Source: Phaeobacter porticola (GTDB lineage Bacteria; Pseudomonadota; Alphaproteobacteria; Rhodobacterales; Rhodobacteraceae). From it: 64,000 bases of DNA. Positions 39,728 through 48,063 of this stretch are shown here, one piece after another. Position 1 is the stretch's first letter. Each line of letters begins with the position of its first letter. Where the stretch lies: assembly GCF_001888185.1 (NCBI RefSeq), contig NZ_CP016364.1, forward strand, positions 1,426,001-1,490,000, given 5' to 3'. The translations under genes were made by a program, and so were the position numbers. The notes below the pieces were generated by a model. The model was not told where the DNA came from and ran no database searches. It worked only from the letters and a program-made list of their open reading frames with translations.

Positions 39728-40516
39728 TCAGCGATTTTTCCAGTCGGGGTCGCGCTTTTCCAGAAAGGCATCAATGCCTTCGATGGTGTCGCGCAGCATC
39801 AGGTTTTCGACCATGACCGCGCCGGTATGGGCATAGGCATCGGCTGTGGGCAGCTGAAGCTGGTCATAAAAAGCGCGTTTGCCGATCTTGACGGCGGCGT
39901 CCAGTTTGGTTGCCACGGTTTGAGCGAGGGTGTTTGTGGTCTGGTCCAGATCCTCAGGTGCGGCGATGCGGTTGATCAGACCTAATTCCTCGGCGCGCGC
40001 GGCGTTGATGAATTCACCGGTGGTTAGCATCTCAAACGCATGTTTGCGCGAGATATTACGGGTGAGTGCCACCATTGGGGTGGAGCAAAACAGGCCGATG
40101 TTGACGCCATTGACGCCGAACCGCGTGCCTTCGACAGCGACAGCCATATCGCAGGAGGCGACCAGCTGGCAGCCGGCTGCGGTGGCAATGCCGTGGACCT
40201 GCGCGATTACCGGCTGGGGGATCTGTTGCAGGCCCAGCATCACCTTGGTGCAGCGGCCAAAAAGATCGGCGAAATAGGCCTGCCCGCCATCTTCAGCCTG
40301 ACGCCCCGCCGTCATTTCGCGCAGATCATGGCCCGCACAGAAGGCTTTGCCCCGCCCGGCTAGGATCACCACGCGGGTCTCGCGGTCGTCGCGCAGGCTG
40401 TCGATCTGCGCCTGCAAGGCGGCCAGCATAGCATCTGAGAGCGCATTCAACCGCTCCGGTGCGTTCAGATGAAGCGTGGCGATGCCGTTGCTGTCGTGAC
40501 GTTCCAAAATTGTCAT
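39728..40516 (-). CDS. Enoyl-CoA hydratase/isomerase family protein
   Basis: The 262-aa crotonase-fold protein has ATLHLNAPERLNALSDAMLAAL and the oxyanion-hole segments VVILAGRGKAFCAGHDLREM and VHGIATAAGCQLVASCDMAVA. The Glu of classical hydratases in this region is not conserved: the segment runs FGVNGVNIGLFCSTPMVALTRNI, as in the ECHDC3-like subgroup. It is therefore probably an enoyl-CoA hydratase or isomerase of uncertain substrate. The ATG at 40516 follows GGGAGGGACACAAG. It is divergent from a hotdog thioesterase gene 128 bases away, which also acts on acyl-CoA. Confidence 0.87.
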   Translation of the reverse strand: MTILERHDSNGIATLHLNAPERLNALSDAMLAALQAQIDSLRDDRETRVVILAGRGKAFCAGHDLREMTAGRQAEDGGQAYFADLFGRCTKVMLGLQQIPQPVIAQVHGIATAAGCQLVASCDMAVAVEGTRFGVNGVNIGLFCSTPMVALTRNISRKHAFEMLTTGEFINAARAEELGLINRIAAPEDLDQTTNTLAQTVATKLDAAVKIGKRAFYDQLQLPTADAYAHTGAVMVENLMLRDTIEGIDAFLEKRDPDWKNR

Positions 40517-40644
40517 CTTGTGTCCCTCCCCGGATTGAGGCCAACGTTAGACCATGTTGCGCAGAGGGGGGAACCGGTATTGCGCCGCAGCCCCATGCGA
40601 CATCCGCTCGCAGGGAACCGGGACTATAAGGGAGAGATAGCACG

Positions 40645-41067
40645 ATGGGATTGGCGTTTGATGCCGCAGGGCTGGGGGCGTATCTGCAGGAGGTCTTTGC
40701 AGAGGTGGCCAATGACTTTGTCATCGACAGATTGGACGAGGACGGTATCACCATGCGGCTTCTGGTGGATGAACGCCACCTGCGCCCCGGCGGGACGATC
40801 TCCGGTCCGTCAATGTTCGGGCTGGCCGATGTCACGGTTTATGCGCTGGTTCTGTCGCAACTGGGGCGCAAGGCGCTGGCGGTGACCACCAATGCCTCCT
40901 TCGATTTCATGCGCAAGCCGGTCGGCGGCACGCCTCTGGTGGCAGAGGGCAAGCTGCTGAAACTGGGTCGTCAGCTGGCGGTTGGCGATGTGCTTTTGTT
41001 TTCGGAAGGGGATCCGCGACCGGTGGCGCGCTCCACTATGACCTATGCAATCCCGCCAGAGCGATAG
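40645..41067 (+). CDS. PaaI-type hotdog thioesterase
   Basis: The 140-aa product has the hotdog-fold pattern of the PaaI/4HBT family: DGITMRLLVDERHLRPGGTISGPSMFGLADVTVYALVLSQLG, followed by LAVTTNASFDFMRKPVGGTPLVAEGKLLKLGRQLAVGDVLLFSEGDPRPVARSTMTYAIP. It presumably hydrolyses an acyl-CoA or aryl-CoA thioester. It lies back to back with the enoyl-CoA hydratase gene, so a shared role in acyl-CoA turnover is plausible but not shown. Its 3' end is four bases from the convergent psd stop. Confidence 0.85.
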   Translation: MGLAFDAAGLGAYLQEVFAEVANDFVIDRLDEDGITMRLLVDERHLRPGGTISGPSMFGLADVTVYALVLSQLGRKALAVTTNASFDFMRKPVGGTPLVAEGKLLKLGRQLAVGDVLLFSEGDPRPVARSTMTYAIPPER

Positions 41068-41070
41068 GCG

Positions 41071-41961
41071 TCAAATAGCCGTGGCCAGCGGTTGGCCGAC
41101 TTTCACAAGCGTCTCGCGGCCCTTGGCGCTGTTGGTGACCAGATCGTCGCTGAACTGCACGCGGCCCGGTTCGAACACCACCACGACCGTGGAGCCGCCG
41201 AATTTGAAATAGCCCTTTTCGTCCATCTTCTCGACCGCGCCTGAGGTGCGGGTGTTGATGATGGAGCCAACGCCAAAGGCACCCACCTCGACAAAAGCGT
41301 AACTGTCAATGGTGTCTGTGTCGATCAGGGTCCAGCTGCGCTTGTTCTCGCCAAAGACATCCGGCCCGGCCCCCAGTGCAATCGGGTTCACCGAATGGAG
41401 CGCGCCGGGCAGATCCTTGGCGGCGCTGATCCGACCGGAGGCGGGGAAGTGATAGCGGTGATAATCCGCAGGACAGAGCCGGACGATGGCCAATGCGCCA
41501 CCGATGAACCGGTCCGCGATGCCGGGCAGCATAGTGAGAATGGACATCGGATGCCCCTTCACGGGGACAAACACATCCTCGGCCAGCTCTGGAAACACCA
41601 GCACGCGGCCATCTGCGGGGCTGACGATCTCGCGGGGATCCTCACGAAAGGGGCGTGCCACAGGCTTTAGATGGCGGGCGAAGAAGCTGTTGAAAGTTGC
41701 ATAGTTTTCCGTTGGTTCCGTTGCCTCGCTCATGTCGATGGCAAGGTCCTCGACCACGGCCTTGATCTTCCCCTTGGAAAACCGCGAGTCGAACCAAGCG
41801 CCCATCAGGCGGCTGATCAGGGCGGAGCGGAACAGCAGTTTTTCCACAGGCTTGGCGCTGGCGTTCTGATAGGCCCAGCGGATCCATGACTCTCCCAGCA
41901 CCACCTCCTCAAAGGTTTCGCCGGTATCGCGGTCAACAACTAGAATCGGGTCGCGCTGCAT
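41071..41961 (-). CDS. psd: Phosphatidylserine decarboxylase
   Basis: Psd makes phosphatidylethanolamine at the inner membrane, downstream of CdsA. The 297-aa proenzyme has SFFARHLKPVARPF, VSPADGRVLVFPEL, and LCPADYHRYHFPASGRI. The self-processing motif is the GGST of GYFKFGGSTVVVVFEPGRVQFS, whose Ser should become the pyruvoyl group. The GST-type motif and overall length resemble type II/Clostridium-like Psd and not E. coli Psd (LGST). The ATG at 41961 (MQRDPILVVDRDTGE) is preferred to a start at 42102 that would add 47 low-complexity residues. Confidence 0.93.
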   Translation of the reverse strand: MQRDPILVVDRDTGETFEEVVLGESWIRWAYQNASAKPVEKLLFRSALISRLMGAWFDSRFSKGKIKAVVEDLAIDMSEATEPTENYATFNSFFARHLKPVARPFREDPREIVSPADGRVLVFPELAEDVFVPVKGHPMSILTMLPGIADRFIGGALAIVRLCPADYHRYHFPASGRISAAKDLPGALHSVNPIALGAGPDVFGENKRSWTLIDTDTIDSYAFVEVGAFGVGSIINTRTSGAVEKMDEKGYFKFGGSTVVVVFEPGRVQFSDDLVTNSAKGRETLVKVGQPLATAI

Positions 41962-42112
41962 GGGGCCTGCCAGATTTTGTTTCGCTCCCGTCGCGCCTAG
42001 CAAGAAGCGCGGTCTAGGCCAAGGGGGATTTGGAGCGCAAGGCGAGGGGTGGGCCGCCACGGCCCGAACGCATGATATCCGTGCGATGTGATCATTTGTC
42101 ATCAGAGCAAAG

Positions 42113-42133
42113 AAAAAGGGGGCCGAAGCCCCC
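42113..42133 (-). terminator. Terminator of the speD-speE operon
   Basis: Minus-strand GGGGGC-TTCG-GCCCCC hairpin (42118-42133) with a stabilising UUCG loop, followed by TTTTTCTTTG. It lies 14 bases beyond the speE stop. Confidence 0.85.
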
Positions 42134-42146
42134 TGATGCCTGTCCC

Positions 42147-43001
42147 TTACGGAAACAGCTTTTTCACATAGTTCGGCAAGGCAAAGGCGGCCTTGTGAAC
42201 CTCCGGGTTGTAATACCCGGTATCGATTCCAGCCGCGGCAAAGCGCGCCTCCAGATCCTCAAGCCGCACATTGCGGGCCTTGTCCGAATGGCTGCCCCAG
42301 CCAAAGGCCATCGGTCCGCCAGCATAAGTGGGCACGGTGGCCAGATAGCAGGAGGCATCGGCAAACAGCGCCTGGAACGCGCGCAGGGTGCCGGTCAGCT
42401 CATCGCCCTGCATGAAGGGCACGCCGTTCTGCGTGACGATGATGCCATCCTCAGACAGCGAGCGAGCTGCATGTCCATAGAAGGTGTCGGTGAACAGCAC
42501 TTCGCCGGGGCCGATGGGATCGGTGGAATCGACGATGATCACGTCGAACTTCTCAGTGTTCTCTTTCATGAAGAGCGCACCGTCATTGATCACCAGATTG
42601 AGCCGCGGGTCGTCAAAGGCGCCGTCGCTCAGCATCGGCAGATACTCTTTCGAGAAATCCACCACGCCTGCATCAATCTCCACCATGGTCACATGCTCGA
42701 CCGAGGTGTGGCGTAGCGCCTCGCGGGCCATGCCGCCGTCGCCGCCGCCAATGATCAGCACGCGTTTTGCGTTGCCATGGGCCAGAATCGGCACATGGGT
42801 CAGCATCTCGTGGTAGATGAAATTGTCGCCTTCGGTGGTCTGCACCACGTCATCCAGCGTCAGAATGCGGCCGAACTGACCGTTCTGAAACACCTTTAGG
42901 CGCTGATGCTCGGTGTTGCTGTCATAAAGCATCTCATCGACGCGCAGGGATTGCGCGTAATGCGCATGCAGGCGTTCGGTGTTCCAGGTCTGATCGCTCA
43001 T
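42147..43001 (-). CDS. speE: Polyamine aminopropyltransferase (spermidine synthase)
   Basis: SpeE transfers aminopropyl from decarboxylated SAM to putrescine to make spermidine. The 284-aa protein has the family core: LMLDGVVQTTE-like ILTLDDVVQTTEGDNFIYHEMLTHVPI, the glycine-rich VLIIGGGDGGMAREALRH, MVEIDAGVVDFSKEYLP, and the catalytic/binding Asp pair in FDVIIVDSTDPIGPGEVLF. It overlaps speD upstream by ATGA, so the enzyme and the producer of its decarboxy-SAM substrate are translationally coupled. A terminator follows the gene. Confidence 0.94.
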   Translation of the reverse strand: MSDQTWNTERLHAHYAQSLRVDEMLYDSNTEHQRLKVFQNGQFGRILTLDDVVQTTEGDNFIYHEMLTHVPILAHGNAKRVLIIGGGDGGMAREALRHTSVEHVTMVEIDAGVVDFSKEYLPMLSDGAFDDPRLNLVINDGALFMKENTEKFDVIIVDSTDPIGPGEVLFTDTFYGHAARSLSEDGIIVTQNGVPFMQGDELTGTLRAFQALFADASCYLATVPTYAGGPMAFGWGSHSDKARNVRLEDLEARFAAAGIDTGYYNPEVHKAAFALPNYVKKLFP

Positions 43002-43519
43002 GCTGCGACCTCCTTGGATGGGATCCCCTTGGCGAGGAATTCCTCGCCGCGCAGCAGTTCGCGTACCTCAACGGTGGGCGTATCAAAGGCCTCTTTCAGC
43101 ACATCAACCGCGTTCCACGGTTCGGCATCACCGCACATGAAGACGTCAAAGGCGCCATAGCCGATCTCGGGCCAGGTGTGGACGGAGATATGGCTCTCGG
43201 CCAGCACCGCGACACCGGACACGCCCTGCGGCGAGAATTTATGGGTGTGAATATGCAGGAGCGTTGCGCCACAGACTTCGACGCATTTGCGGAACGCGTT
43301 CTGAATGCGGGTTTCGCAATCCAGACCGCTGCCGTTCATGACCTCGATAATGAGATGGGTTCCGGCAAACACCTTTCCATCCCGACGGATGAAATGGTCT
43401 TCGCGATCCGAATCCACAAGTGAGTTTACGATCGCAGTGGTTGCACTGCGGGCGGTATCTTCCTCTTGGGCGCCTGTCTCCAGACCGATCCCCAGTTGGA
43501 AGAGGTTGGCGTCCGTCAT
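42998..43519 (-). CDS. speD: S-adenosylmethionine decarboxylase proenzyme
   Basis: SpeD makes decarboxylated SAM for SpeE. The 173-aa proenzyme belongs to the small bacterial class. The self-cleavage segment AESHISVHTWPEIGYGAFDVFMCG contains the Ser that becomes pyruvoyl. GTHLIIEVMNGSGLDCETRI and CGATLLHIHTHKFSPQGVSGV contain the catalytic Cys and His. The ATG at 43519 follows AAGGGGAG at good spacing; the frame could open ten codons earlier. A GC-rich hairpin in the leader may be regulatory. Confidence 0.94.
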   Translation of the reverse strand: MTDANLFQLGIGLETGAQEEDTARSATTAIVNSLVDSDREDHFIRRDGKVFAGTHLIIEVMNGSGLDCETRIQNAFRKCVEVCGATLLHIHTHKFSPQGVSGVAVLAESHISVHTWPEIGYGAFDVFMCGDAEPWNAVDVLKEAFDTPTVEVRELLRGEEFLAKGIPSKEVAA

Positions 43520-43570
43520 GACACTCCCCTTCGTTCCAGTAGATGACAATCCAGCCGGCCCTTAGCGCCC

Positions 43571-43590
43571 CCCCGGATAAGAGTCCGGGG
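43571..43590 (-). other. Stem-loop in speD leader
   Basis: CCCCGGA-TAAGAG-TCCGGGG, a perfect 7-bp stem, lies 52-71 bases upstream of the speD ATG. A TTGATC-N17-TAGATG sequence farther upstream (minus strand, near 43620-43650) is a plausible promoter, placing the hairpin in the transcribed leader. No known riboswitch fold is recognised. Confidence 0.4.
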
Positions 43591-43680
43591 TTGGGATCGG
43601 TACCGAAAGTGAAGCGGCATCTATGGTGGGGGCGGGATTCGATCAAGAGGTTTTTTGTAAAATGAACGGGATCAGCCCAT

Positions 43681-43706
43681 AAAAAAGGCCGGGGCAAGCC
43701 CCGGCC
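43681..43706 (-). terminator. Terminator of the DUF1127 gene
   Basis: A 9-bp GGCCGGGGC / GCCCCGGCC stem (43687-43706) is followed on the minus strand by TTTTTT. It ends the DUF1127 transcript before speD. Confidence 0.85.
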
Positions 43707-43731
43707 GTAAGGTGGTTCCGTTGCCCGGGGA

Positions 43732-43965
43732 TCATGGGCGCCAGAACGGAAGAGTTCCTTGATGCCGTGCCTCTTCACGGGTTAGCCCAACATCTTTGAG
43801 CAATTCCGGAGGCAATTGGCGCAATGCCTGGCGGGTGCGCTGACGCACTGTCCATTTGGTGACCAGAACCGCAAAGGAGACTGCAACCTCCGCCAGCACC
43901 GGCAGGGCGGGGCGGCTGGAGAGATAGAGCATATCCGGCGAAGGTGGTGTTGCGTTCTGTGTCAT
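43732..43965 (-). CDS. DUF1127 domain protein
   Basis: The 77-aa protein ends with the DUF1127 motif TRQALRQLPPELLKDVGLTREEARHQ, the short Arg-rich helix pair found in many Rhizobiales and Rhodobacterales proteins. Some of these (for example CcaF1 in Rhodobacter sphaeroides) bind RNA. The N-terminal part has a hydrophobic stretch (LPVLAEVAVSFAVLVTKWTV). The gene is divergent from a MocR-type regulator and shares its operator-rich intergenic region, so it could be a target of that regulator. Start at 43965 follows AGGAAAATGCC. Confidence 0.8.
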   Translation of the reverse strand: MTQNATPPSPDMLYLSSRPALPVLAEVAVSFAVLVTKWTVRQRTRQALRQLPPELLKDVGLTREEARHQGTLPFWRP

Positions 43966-43976
43966 GGCATTTTCCT

Positions 43977-44067
43977 ATTGTACTGATACAATCCTGTGTT
44001 AATATCACAATAATTGGGTACAATTTGTGGGGCGTCTTGTCCAAGGAAGGATTGTAATGGGTACAAT
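43977..44067. promoter_or_regulatory. TACAAT operator array between DUF1127 and MocR genes
   Basis: A perfect ATTGTA-N4-TACAAT palindrome lies at 43977-43992. GGGTACAATTTG occurs at 44016-44027 and again at 44059-44070. ATTGTA-N5-TACAAT at 44051-44067 spans the regulator's start codon. The TACAAT elements start at 43987, 44019 and 44062, spaced 32 and 43 bases, close to three and four helical turns. Another GATACAATCC lies inside the gene at 44132. Confidence 0.6.
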
Positions 44068-45472
44068 TTGGCCAGATGAGCTGCCAACCGATCTTTCTGG
44101 CCAGTCCGGTCCTAAATATCAGCGAGTCGCCGATACAATCCGAAACGCGGTTGAGGATGGGACGCTTTGTATTGGTACAAAGTTGCCACCGGTGCGCGAG
44201 CTGGCTTATCAGTTGAAAATCACCCCCGGAACCGTGGCACGCGCCTATACACTGTTGACAGACGATGGCCTGCTACAGGCCGAGGTTGGTCGCGGCACCT
44301 TTGTCGCAGAGCGCCAGACCAAGGTGCCGGATGACGTTTGGTCGCGACAGCTGCATCTGCAAGAGGCAAAGGACCCCGACCATGTCAGCCTGTTCAGTCC
44401 GCGCCTGGTGGATGTCGGGCAGGTGGCTGCTATCCGCGAGGCGCTGATTAAAGTGTCGCAAAGCGACGCGCTACAATTTCTGAACTACCCGACACGCGAT
44501 GCCTATCGCCCCTTGCGTGAGGCTGTGGTGAACTGGCTGTCGCAGGATCCACTGGGCCCGCTGGATGAGCGTGACGTTGTGCTGACCCATGGCGGGCAGA
44601 ATGGCATCCTGACGGTGATGCAAGCCATTCTGAAGGGGCCACAGCCTACGGTACTGGTCGAGGATCTTTCTTATGCCGGCTTTCGCCGCGCGGCTGAACT
44701 GGTACGGGCCAAGGTGGTCGGCGTTGCGATGGACGAGCATGGCATCCTGCCGGCTTCGCTGGAGCTGGCGATCCGCAAAACAGGCTCAACCGTTCTATGC
44801 ACCAGTCCCGAGGTGCATAATCCGACCGGGCTTTATACGCCGCTGGAACGTCGCCAGCAGATCCTTGAAGTTCTACGTCGCCACGATGTACAGATCATCG
44901 AGGACGACTGCTACCGCATGGGGGACGCCCGCGCGCCAAGCTACCGCGCCCTGGCGCCGGATCTGTCCTGGCATGTCTCGTCGATTTCCAAAACCCTGAC
45001 ACCTTCGCTGCGGGTTGGTTTCGCACTGGCACCCAAGGGCCGTGGCCCGGACCTACGGCGTATGGCAGAATACAGTTACTTCGGGATCGCGCAGCCGGTT
45101 GCCGAGCTGACGCGCCTTCTGCTGTCTGATCCGCGCACAAGGAAACTGGTCGCCGATGTGCGTCGCGAAATGGACAATTACATACGGATCGCTGTCAACA
45201 CTCTGGGTGGGTTTGATCTGATCTGGTCGGAGAGCGTGCCGTTTCTGTGGCTCAAACTGCCCTCGGGCTGGCGCGCCGCAGCATTCACCCGCGCGGCGGA
45301 GGCGCAGGGGGTCCAAATCCGATCCGCAGATGAATTTGCCCTACGCGATGGTCGCGCGCCCAATGCAGTGCGGATCGCGGTGAACGGTCATGTCTCGCCC
45401 AAACGGTTTGAGGAGGCGATGCTGCGCCTGCGCTCGCTGCTCGACAACCCACCGGAGCAGATCAGCGTCTGA
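44057..45472 (+). CDS. MocR/GabR-type regulator (GntR HTH plus aminotransferase domain)
   Basis: The 471-aa protein joins an N-terminal winged helix (PKYQRVADTIRNAVEDGTLCIGTKLPPVRELAYQLKITPGTVARAYTLLTDDGLLQAEVGRGTFVA) to a fold-type I PLP aminotransferase-like domain. The PLP Lys lies in SSISKTLTPSLRVGFALAP and the substrate/PLP contacts in TSPEVHNPTGLYTPLERR. MocR proteins sense PLP or amino-compound ligands and often control adjacent genes. The ATG at 44057 follows AAGGA and lies inside an ATTGTA-N5-TACAAT element, suggesting autorepression. Its effector is unknown. Confidence 0.92.
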   Translation: MGTIWPDELPTDLSGQSGPKYQRVADTIRNAVEDGTLCIGTKLPPVRELAYQLKITPGTVARAYTLLTDDGLLQAEVGRGTFVAERQTKVPDDVWSRQLHLQEAKDPDHVSLFSPRLVDVGQVAAIREALIKVSQSDALQFLNYPTRDAYRPLREAVVNWLSQDPLGPLDERDVVLTHGGQNGILTVMQAILKGPQPTVLVEDLSYAGFRRAAELVRAKVVGVAMDEHGILPASLELAIRKTGSTVLCTSPEVHNPTGLYTPLERRQQILEVLRRHDVQIIEDDCYRMGDARAPSYRALAPDLSWHVSSISKTLTPSLRVGFALAPKGRGPDLRRMAEYSYFGIAQPVAELTRLLLSDPRTRKLVADVRREMDNYIRIAVNTLGGFDLIWSESVPFLWLKLPSGWRAAAFTRAAEAQGVQIRSADEFALRDGRAPNAVRIAVNGHVSPKRFEEAMLRLRSLLDNPPEQISV

Positions 45473-45507
45473 TTGTTGCTCGCACTGGGGGCTGTCCGGC
45501 AAAGGAA

Positions 45508-45534
45508 AAAGGGCCTGAACAGCCAGGCCCCTTT
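45508..45534. terminator. Bidirectional terminator between convergent genes
   Basis: AAAGGGCCTG paired with CAGGCCCCTTT around a short loop, flanked by A-rich (left) and T-rich (right) tracts. It serves the MocR gene on the plus strand and the lipoprotein gene on the minus strand. Confidence 0.7.
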
Positions 45535-45564
45535 ATATATAGACACGGTGATCGATCGGGTCGG

Positions 45565-46089
45565 TTATTCGACCAGGATCGACACGCCCGAGGCGTGGTT
45601 GCCTATAAACGACCAGTTGTCGCGACCAGCTGCGATGCCAGCGGTAACGGCAGCGGCCAGAAGACCTGCAGCCGAGGCGCCGCCAACCACTGTGCCGTTC
45701 AGCTCAGGCTTAAGCGTGGTCCGGCCGGACTGTTCGCCTGCATTGCACTGCACATAGGCCGGGGTCGGACGGCGTTTGAGCACCGGAACGTTGACTTTTG
45801 CTGGGGTAATGAATGTCGCCTTGAATTCGGTGCTTTCGACTGTGCACCTTGCGCCAACAACCTCGCGCATGTTGGCGCTGCTGGGCTGACCGCCTGTCGC
45901 CTTCATCTTTTCCTTGTCCAGCACGACATGCGTGCGGAAGGTCAGTTCTTTGTAGCCCTGAATGCGCGGCGCTGTCGTGCTTTGATTCTTGAGCGCCACC
46001 GTCACCGGGGGAGCGGTGACTTCGGCGTTTTGCATACAGGCACACAGGGCCAGCGGCAGGGCGCCAGCCAGAGCAAGTTTTCGAAACAT
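45565..46089 (-). CDS. Putative lipoprotein of unknown function
   Basis: From the ATG at 46089 the 174-aa product starts MFRKLALAGALPLALCACMQ, a short signal peptide with an LCAC lipobox. Lipidation and export across the inner membrane are therefore likely. The mature part includes TFRTHVVLDKEKMKATGGQPSSANMREVVGARCTVESTEFKATFITPAKVNVP and a C-terminal Gly/Ala-rich, membrane-like stretch (GGASAAGLLAAAVTAGIAAG). The frame continues to 46209, but that part looks like non-coding leader. The gene is convergent with the MocR gene and no family is recognised. Confidence 0.75.
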   Translation of the reverse strand: MFRKLALAGALPLALCACMQNAEVTAPPVTVALKNQSTTAPRIQGYKELTFRTHVVLDKEKMKATGGQPSSANMREVVGARCTVESTEFKATFITPAKVNVPVLKRRPTPAYVQCNAGEQSGRTTLKPELNGTVVGGASAAGLLAAAVTAGIAAGRDNWSFIGNHASGVSILVE

Positions 46090-46385
46090 GTAATGAGATC
46101 CTATAATTCGTCTTTCCGATGCAGCTTTAACGTGTGAGACAGCGGCTGAAAAGGCGCGCCGACCTGTTCCGCGTCGACAGTTGCGGTTTTTGATCGGGCA
46201 GCAGCGCATCGGGCGGCATCAAAAATTTGGGGTATTATCATACCTATTTTGTAAGATGTTGTTTTTAAATGATTTAATGTATTTTCAAGGTGTTGACCTA
46301 TGCGCGAGCCTGCCGTAAACCCCGTCCATCGAATTCGGATGCATCACTTTGGGTGTGTCCTTCACGTAAACAGGATTGACCTGCC

Positions 46386-46844
46386 ATGAAAACCTTTTCT
46401 GCTACACCGGCAGACATCGACAAGAAGTGGATCCTGATCGACGCCGAGGGCGTTGTTCTGGGCCGTCTTGCCTCGATCATTGCCATGCGCCTGCGTGGCA
46501 AGCACAAGCCGTCGTTCACACCGCATATGGATATGGGCGACAACGTCATCGTCGTCAACGCTGACAAGATCCAGATGACCGGCAAGAAGCGCGAAGAGCA
46601 CTTCTACTGGCACACCGGTCACCCCGGTGGCATCAAATCGCGCACCAAACAGGAAATCCTGGACGGTGCCCACCCCGAGCGCGTTGTCTATCAGGCCGTC
46701 AAACGGATGCTTCCCGGCAACCGTCTGTCGCGTCAGCAGATGACTAACCTGCGCATCTATGCAAGTGCCGAGCACCCGCATGAAGCCCAGTCCCCCGAGG
46801 TTCTGGATGTTAAATCCATGAACAAGAAAAACACCCGGAGCTGA
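46386..46844 (+). CDS. rplM: 50S ribosomal protein L13
   Basis: L13 is an early-assembly protein of the large subunit. The 152-aa product begins [68 protein letters not shown], a textbook L13 N-terminus, and includes [33 protein letters not shown]. It is followed five bases later by rpsI, the universal rplM-rpsI pair. The preceding 176 bases are AT-rich and should contain the promoter. Confidence 0.98.
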   Translation: MKTFSATPADIDKKWILIDAEGVVLGRLASIIAMRLRGKHKPSFTPHMDMGDNVIVVNADKIQMTGKKREEHFYWHTGHPGGIKSRTKQEILDGAHPERVVYQAVKRMLPGNRLSRQQMTNLRIYASAEHPHEAQSPEVLDVKSMNKKNTRS

Positions 46845-46849
46845 GACCG

Positions 46850-47335
46850 ATGGCTGATCAGATCAACACTCTCGAAGAGCTCGGCGCCGTTGCAGGCGTA
46901 GAAACCGTAGCCGAAGAAACCATTTCGCGCGAACCCGTTCGTGACGAGTTGGGTCGTGCCTATGCAACCGGCAAACGGAAAGATGCGGTTGCCCGCGTCT
47001 GGATCAAGCCGGGTTCCGGCAAGGTCTCCGTCAACGGTAAAGAGCTGAACGCATATTTTGCACGCCCTGTGCTGCAGATGATCCTGCGCCAGCCGTTCCA
47101 GGTTGCCGGTGTCGAAGGCGAATTCGACGTCTACGCAACCGTCAAGGGCGGTGGCCTCTCCGGTCAGGCCGGTGCGGTCAAGCACGGCATCTCCAAGGCG
47201 TTGCAACTGTACAACCCGTCCCTGCGTGGCGCGTTGAAAGCTGCTGGCTTCCTGACCCGCGACAGCCGTGTCGTTGAGCGTAAGAAATTCGGCCGCCGCA
47301 AAGCGCGTCGTTCGTTCCAGTTCTCCAAGCGTTAA
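46850..47335 (+). CDS. rpsI: 30S ribosomal protein S9
   Basis: S9 binds the 16S rRNA 3' domain and its C-terminal tail reaches the P site. The 161-aa protein has a ~35-residue acidic N-terminal extension ([20 protein letters not shown]) found in alphaproteobacteria. The conserved core follows: [45 protein letters not shown], and the C-terminal [24 protein letters not shown]. It is cotranscribed with rplM and followed by a clear terminator. Confidence 0.98.
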   Translation: MADQINTLEELGAVAGVETVAEETISREPVRDELGRAYATGKRKDAVARVWIKPGSGKVSVNGKELNAYFARPVLQMILRQPFQVAGVEGEFDVYATVKGGGLSGQAGAVKHGISKALQLYNPSLRGALKAAGFLTRDSRVVERKKFGRRKARRSFQFSKR

Positions 47336-47360
47336 TCGCTGGATCACATGGATTGAAAAA

Positions 47361-47387
47361 GGCCGCAGAGCAATCTGCGGCCTTTTT
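47361..47387 (+). terminator. Rho-independent terminator of rplM-rpsI
   Basis: GGCCGCAGA-GCAA-TCTGCGGCC followed by TTTTT, 25 bases past the rpsI stop. Confidence 0.9.
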
Positions 47388-47445
47388 CTATGTTTGACCT
47401 GTTTGATGTCGGCGCAGGTGTCGCAGGTGTTGCCTGCTACCAGCC

Positions 47446-48063
47446 TCAGCTGTCAGGTTCGATCAAACCCAGCCCGCGCAGGTAAATGCCAATGCCGCTT
47501 TCCAACAGATCCTCAGGCGGGAAGGGCGAGGCCGCGCCGGGGGAGTTTCGCGCGTAAAGCTCGACCACCCCATGGCTCATCGCCAGAATATGGGCCGAGA
47601 ACATCGAGGCCGGGGGGCGCTTCTCAACCGGGATATGCTTGCTTAGGTCTGCGGCGGCCCGTTCCAGGATGGCACGGGCGCGGTTGGCGGCCTCTGCCAG
47701 CTCTGGCGTGCGGTTCACGGAAATGCCACTCTCGAACATTGCGATGTAATGGCCCGGATGTTTGCGCGCAAACGCCAGATAGGCCCGGCCTGTGGCCTCA
47801 AACGCGGCCAGGGCCGAGGGCTGATATTTATCATAGGCGTGCTGCATCAGGTCGGTAAACATGACATAGCCCTGCCTGCCGGCCTCTGCGATCAAATCCT
47901 CGCGCCCCTTGAAATGGCGATAGACCGCCGCCGGGGTGACGCCTGCCTGTTTGGCTGCTTCCGAGAGGGTGAAACCGGTCGGGCCCTTGGCCTCGATCAG
48001 ATGGAGTGCTGCCTCAACCAGAGCCTGCCGCAGGTTGCCGTGGTGATATCCGCGTTTAGGCAT
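47446..48063 (-). CDS. TetR-family transcriptional regulator
   Basis: The 205-aa protein begins with a TetR helix-turn-helix ([51 protein letters not shown]). A helical ligand-binding domain of the WHG type follows ([28 protein letters not shown]). The ATG at 48063 overlaps the ppk2 stop by eight bases (ATGCCTAA), indicating cotranscription with the polyphosphate kinase. It may regulate that operon or a distant target; no operator is evident. The reading frame extends upstream into ppk2 but those codons are not TetR-like. Confidence 0.9.
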   Translation of the reverse strand: MPKRGYHHGNLRQALVEAALHLIEAKGPTGFTLSEAAKQAGVTPAAVYRHFKGREDLIAEAGRQGYVMFTDLMQHAYDKYQPSALAAFEATGRAYLAFARKHPGHYIAMFESGISVNRTPELAEAANRARAILERAAADLSKHIPVEKRPPASMFSAHILAMSHGVVELYARNSPGAASPFPPEDLLESGIGIYLRGLGLIEPDS

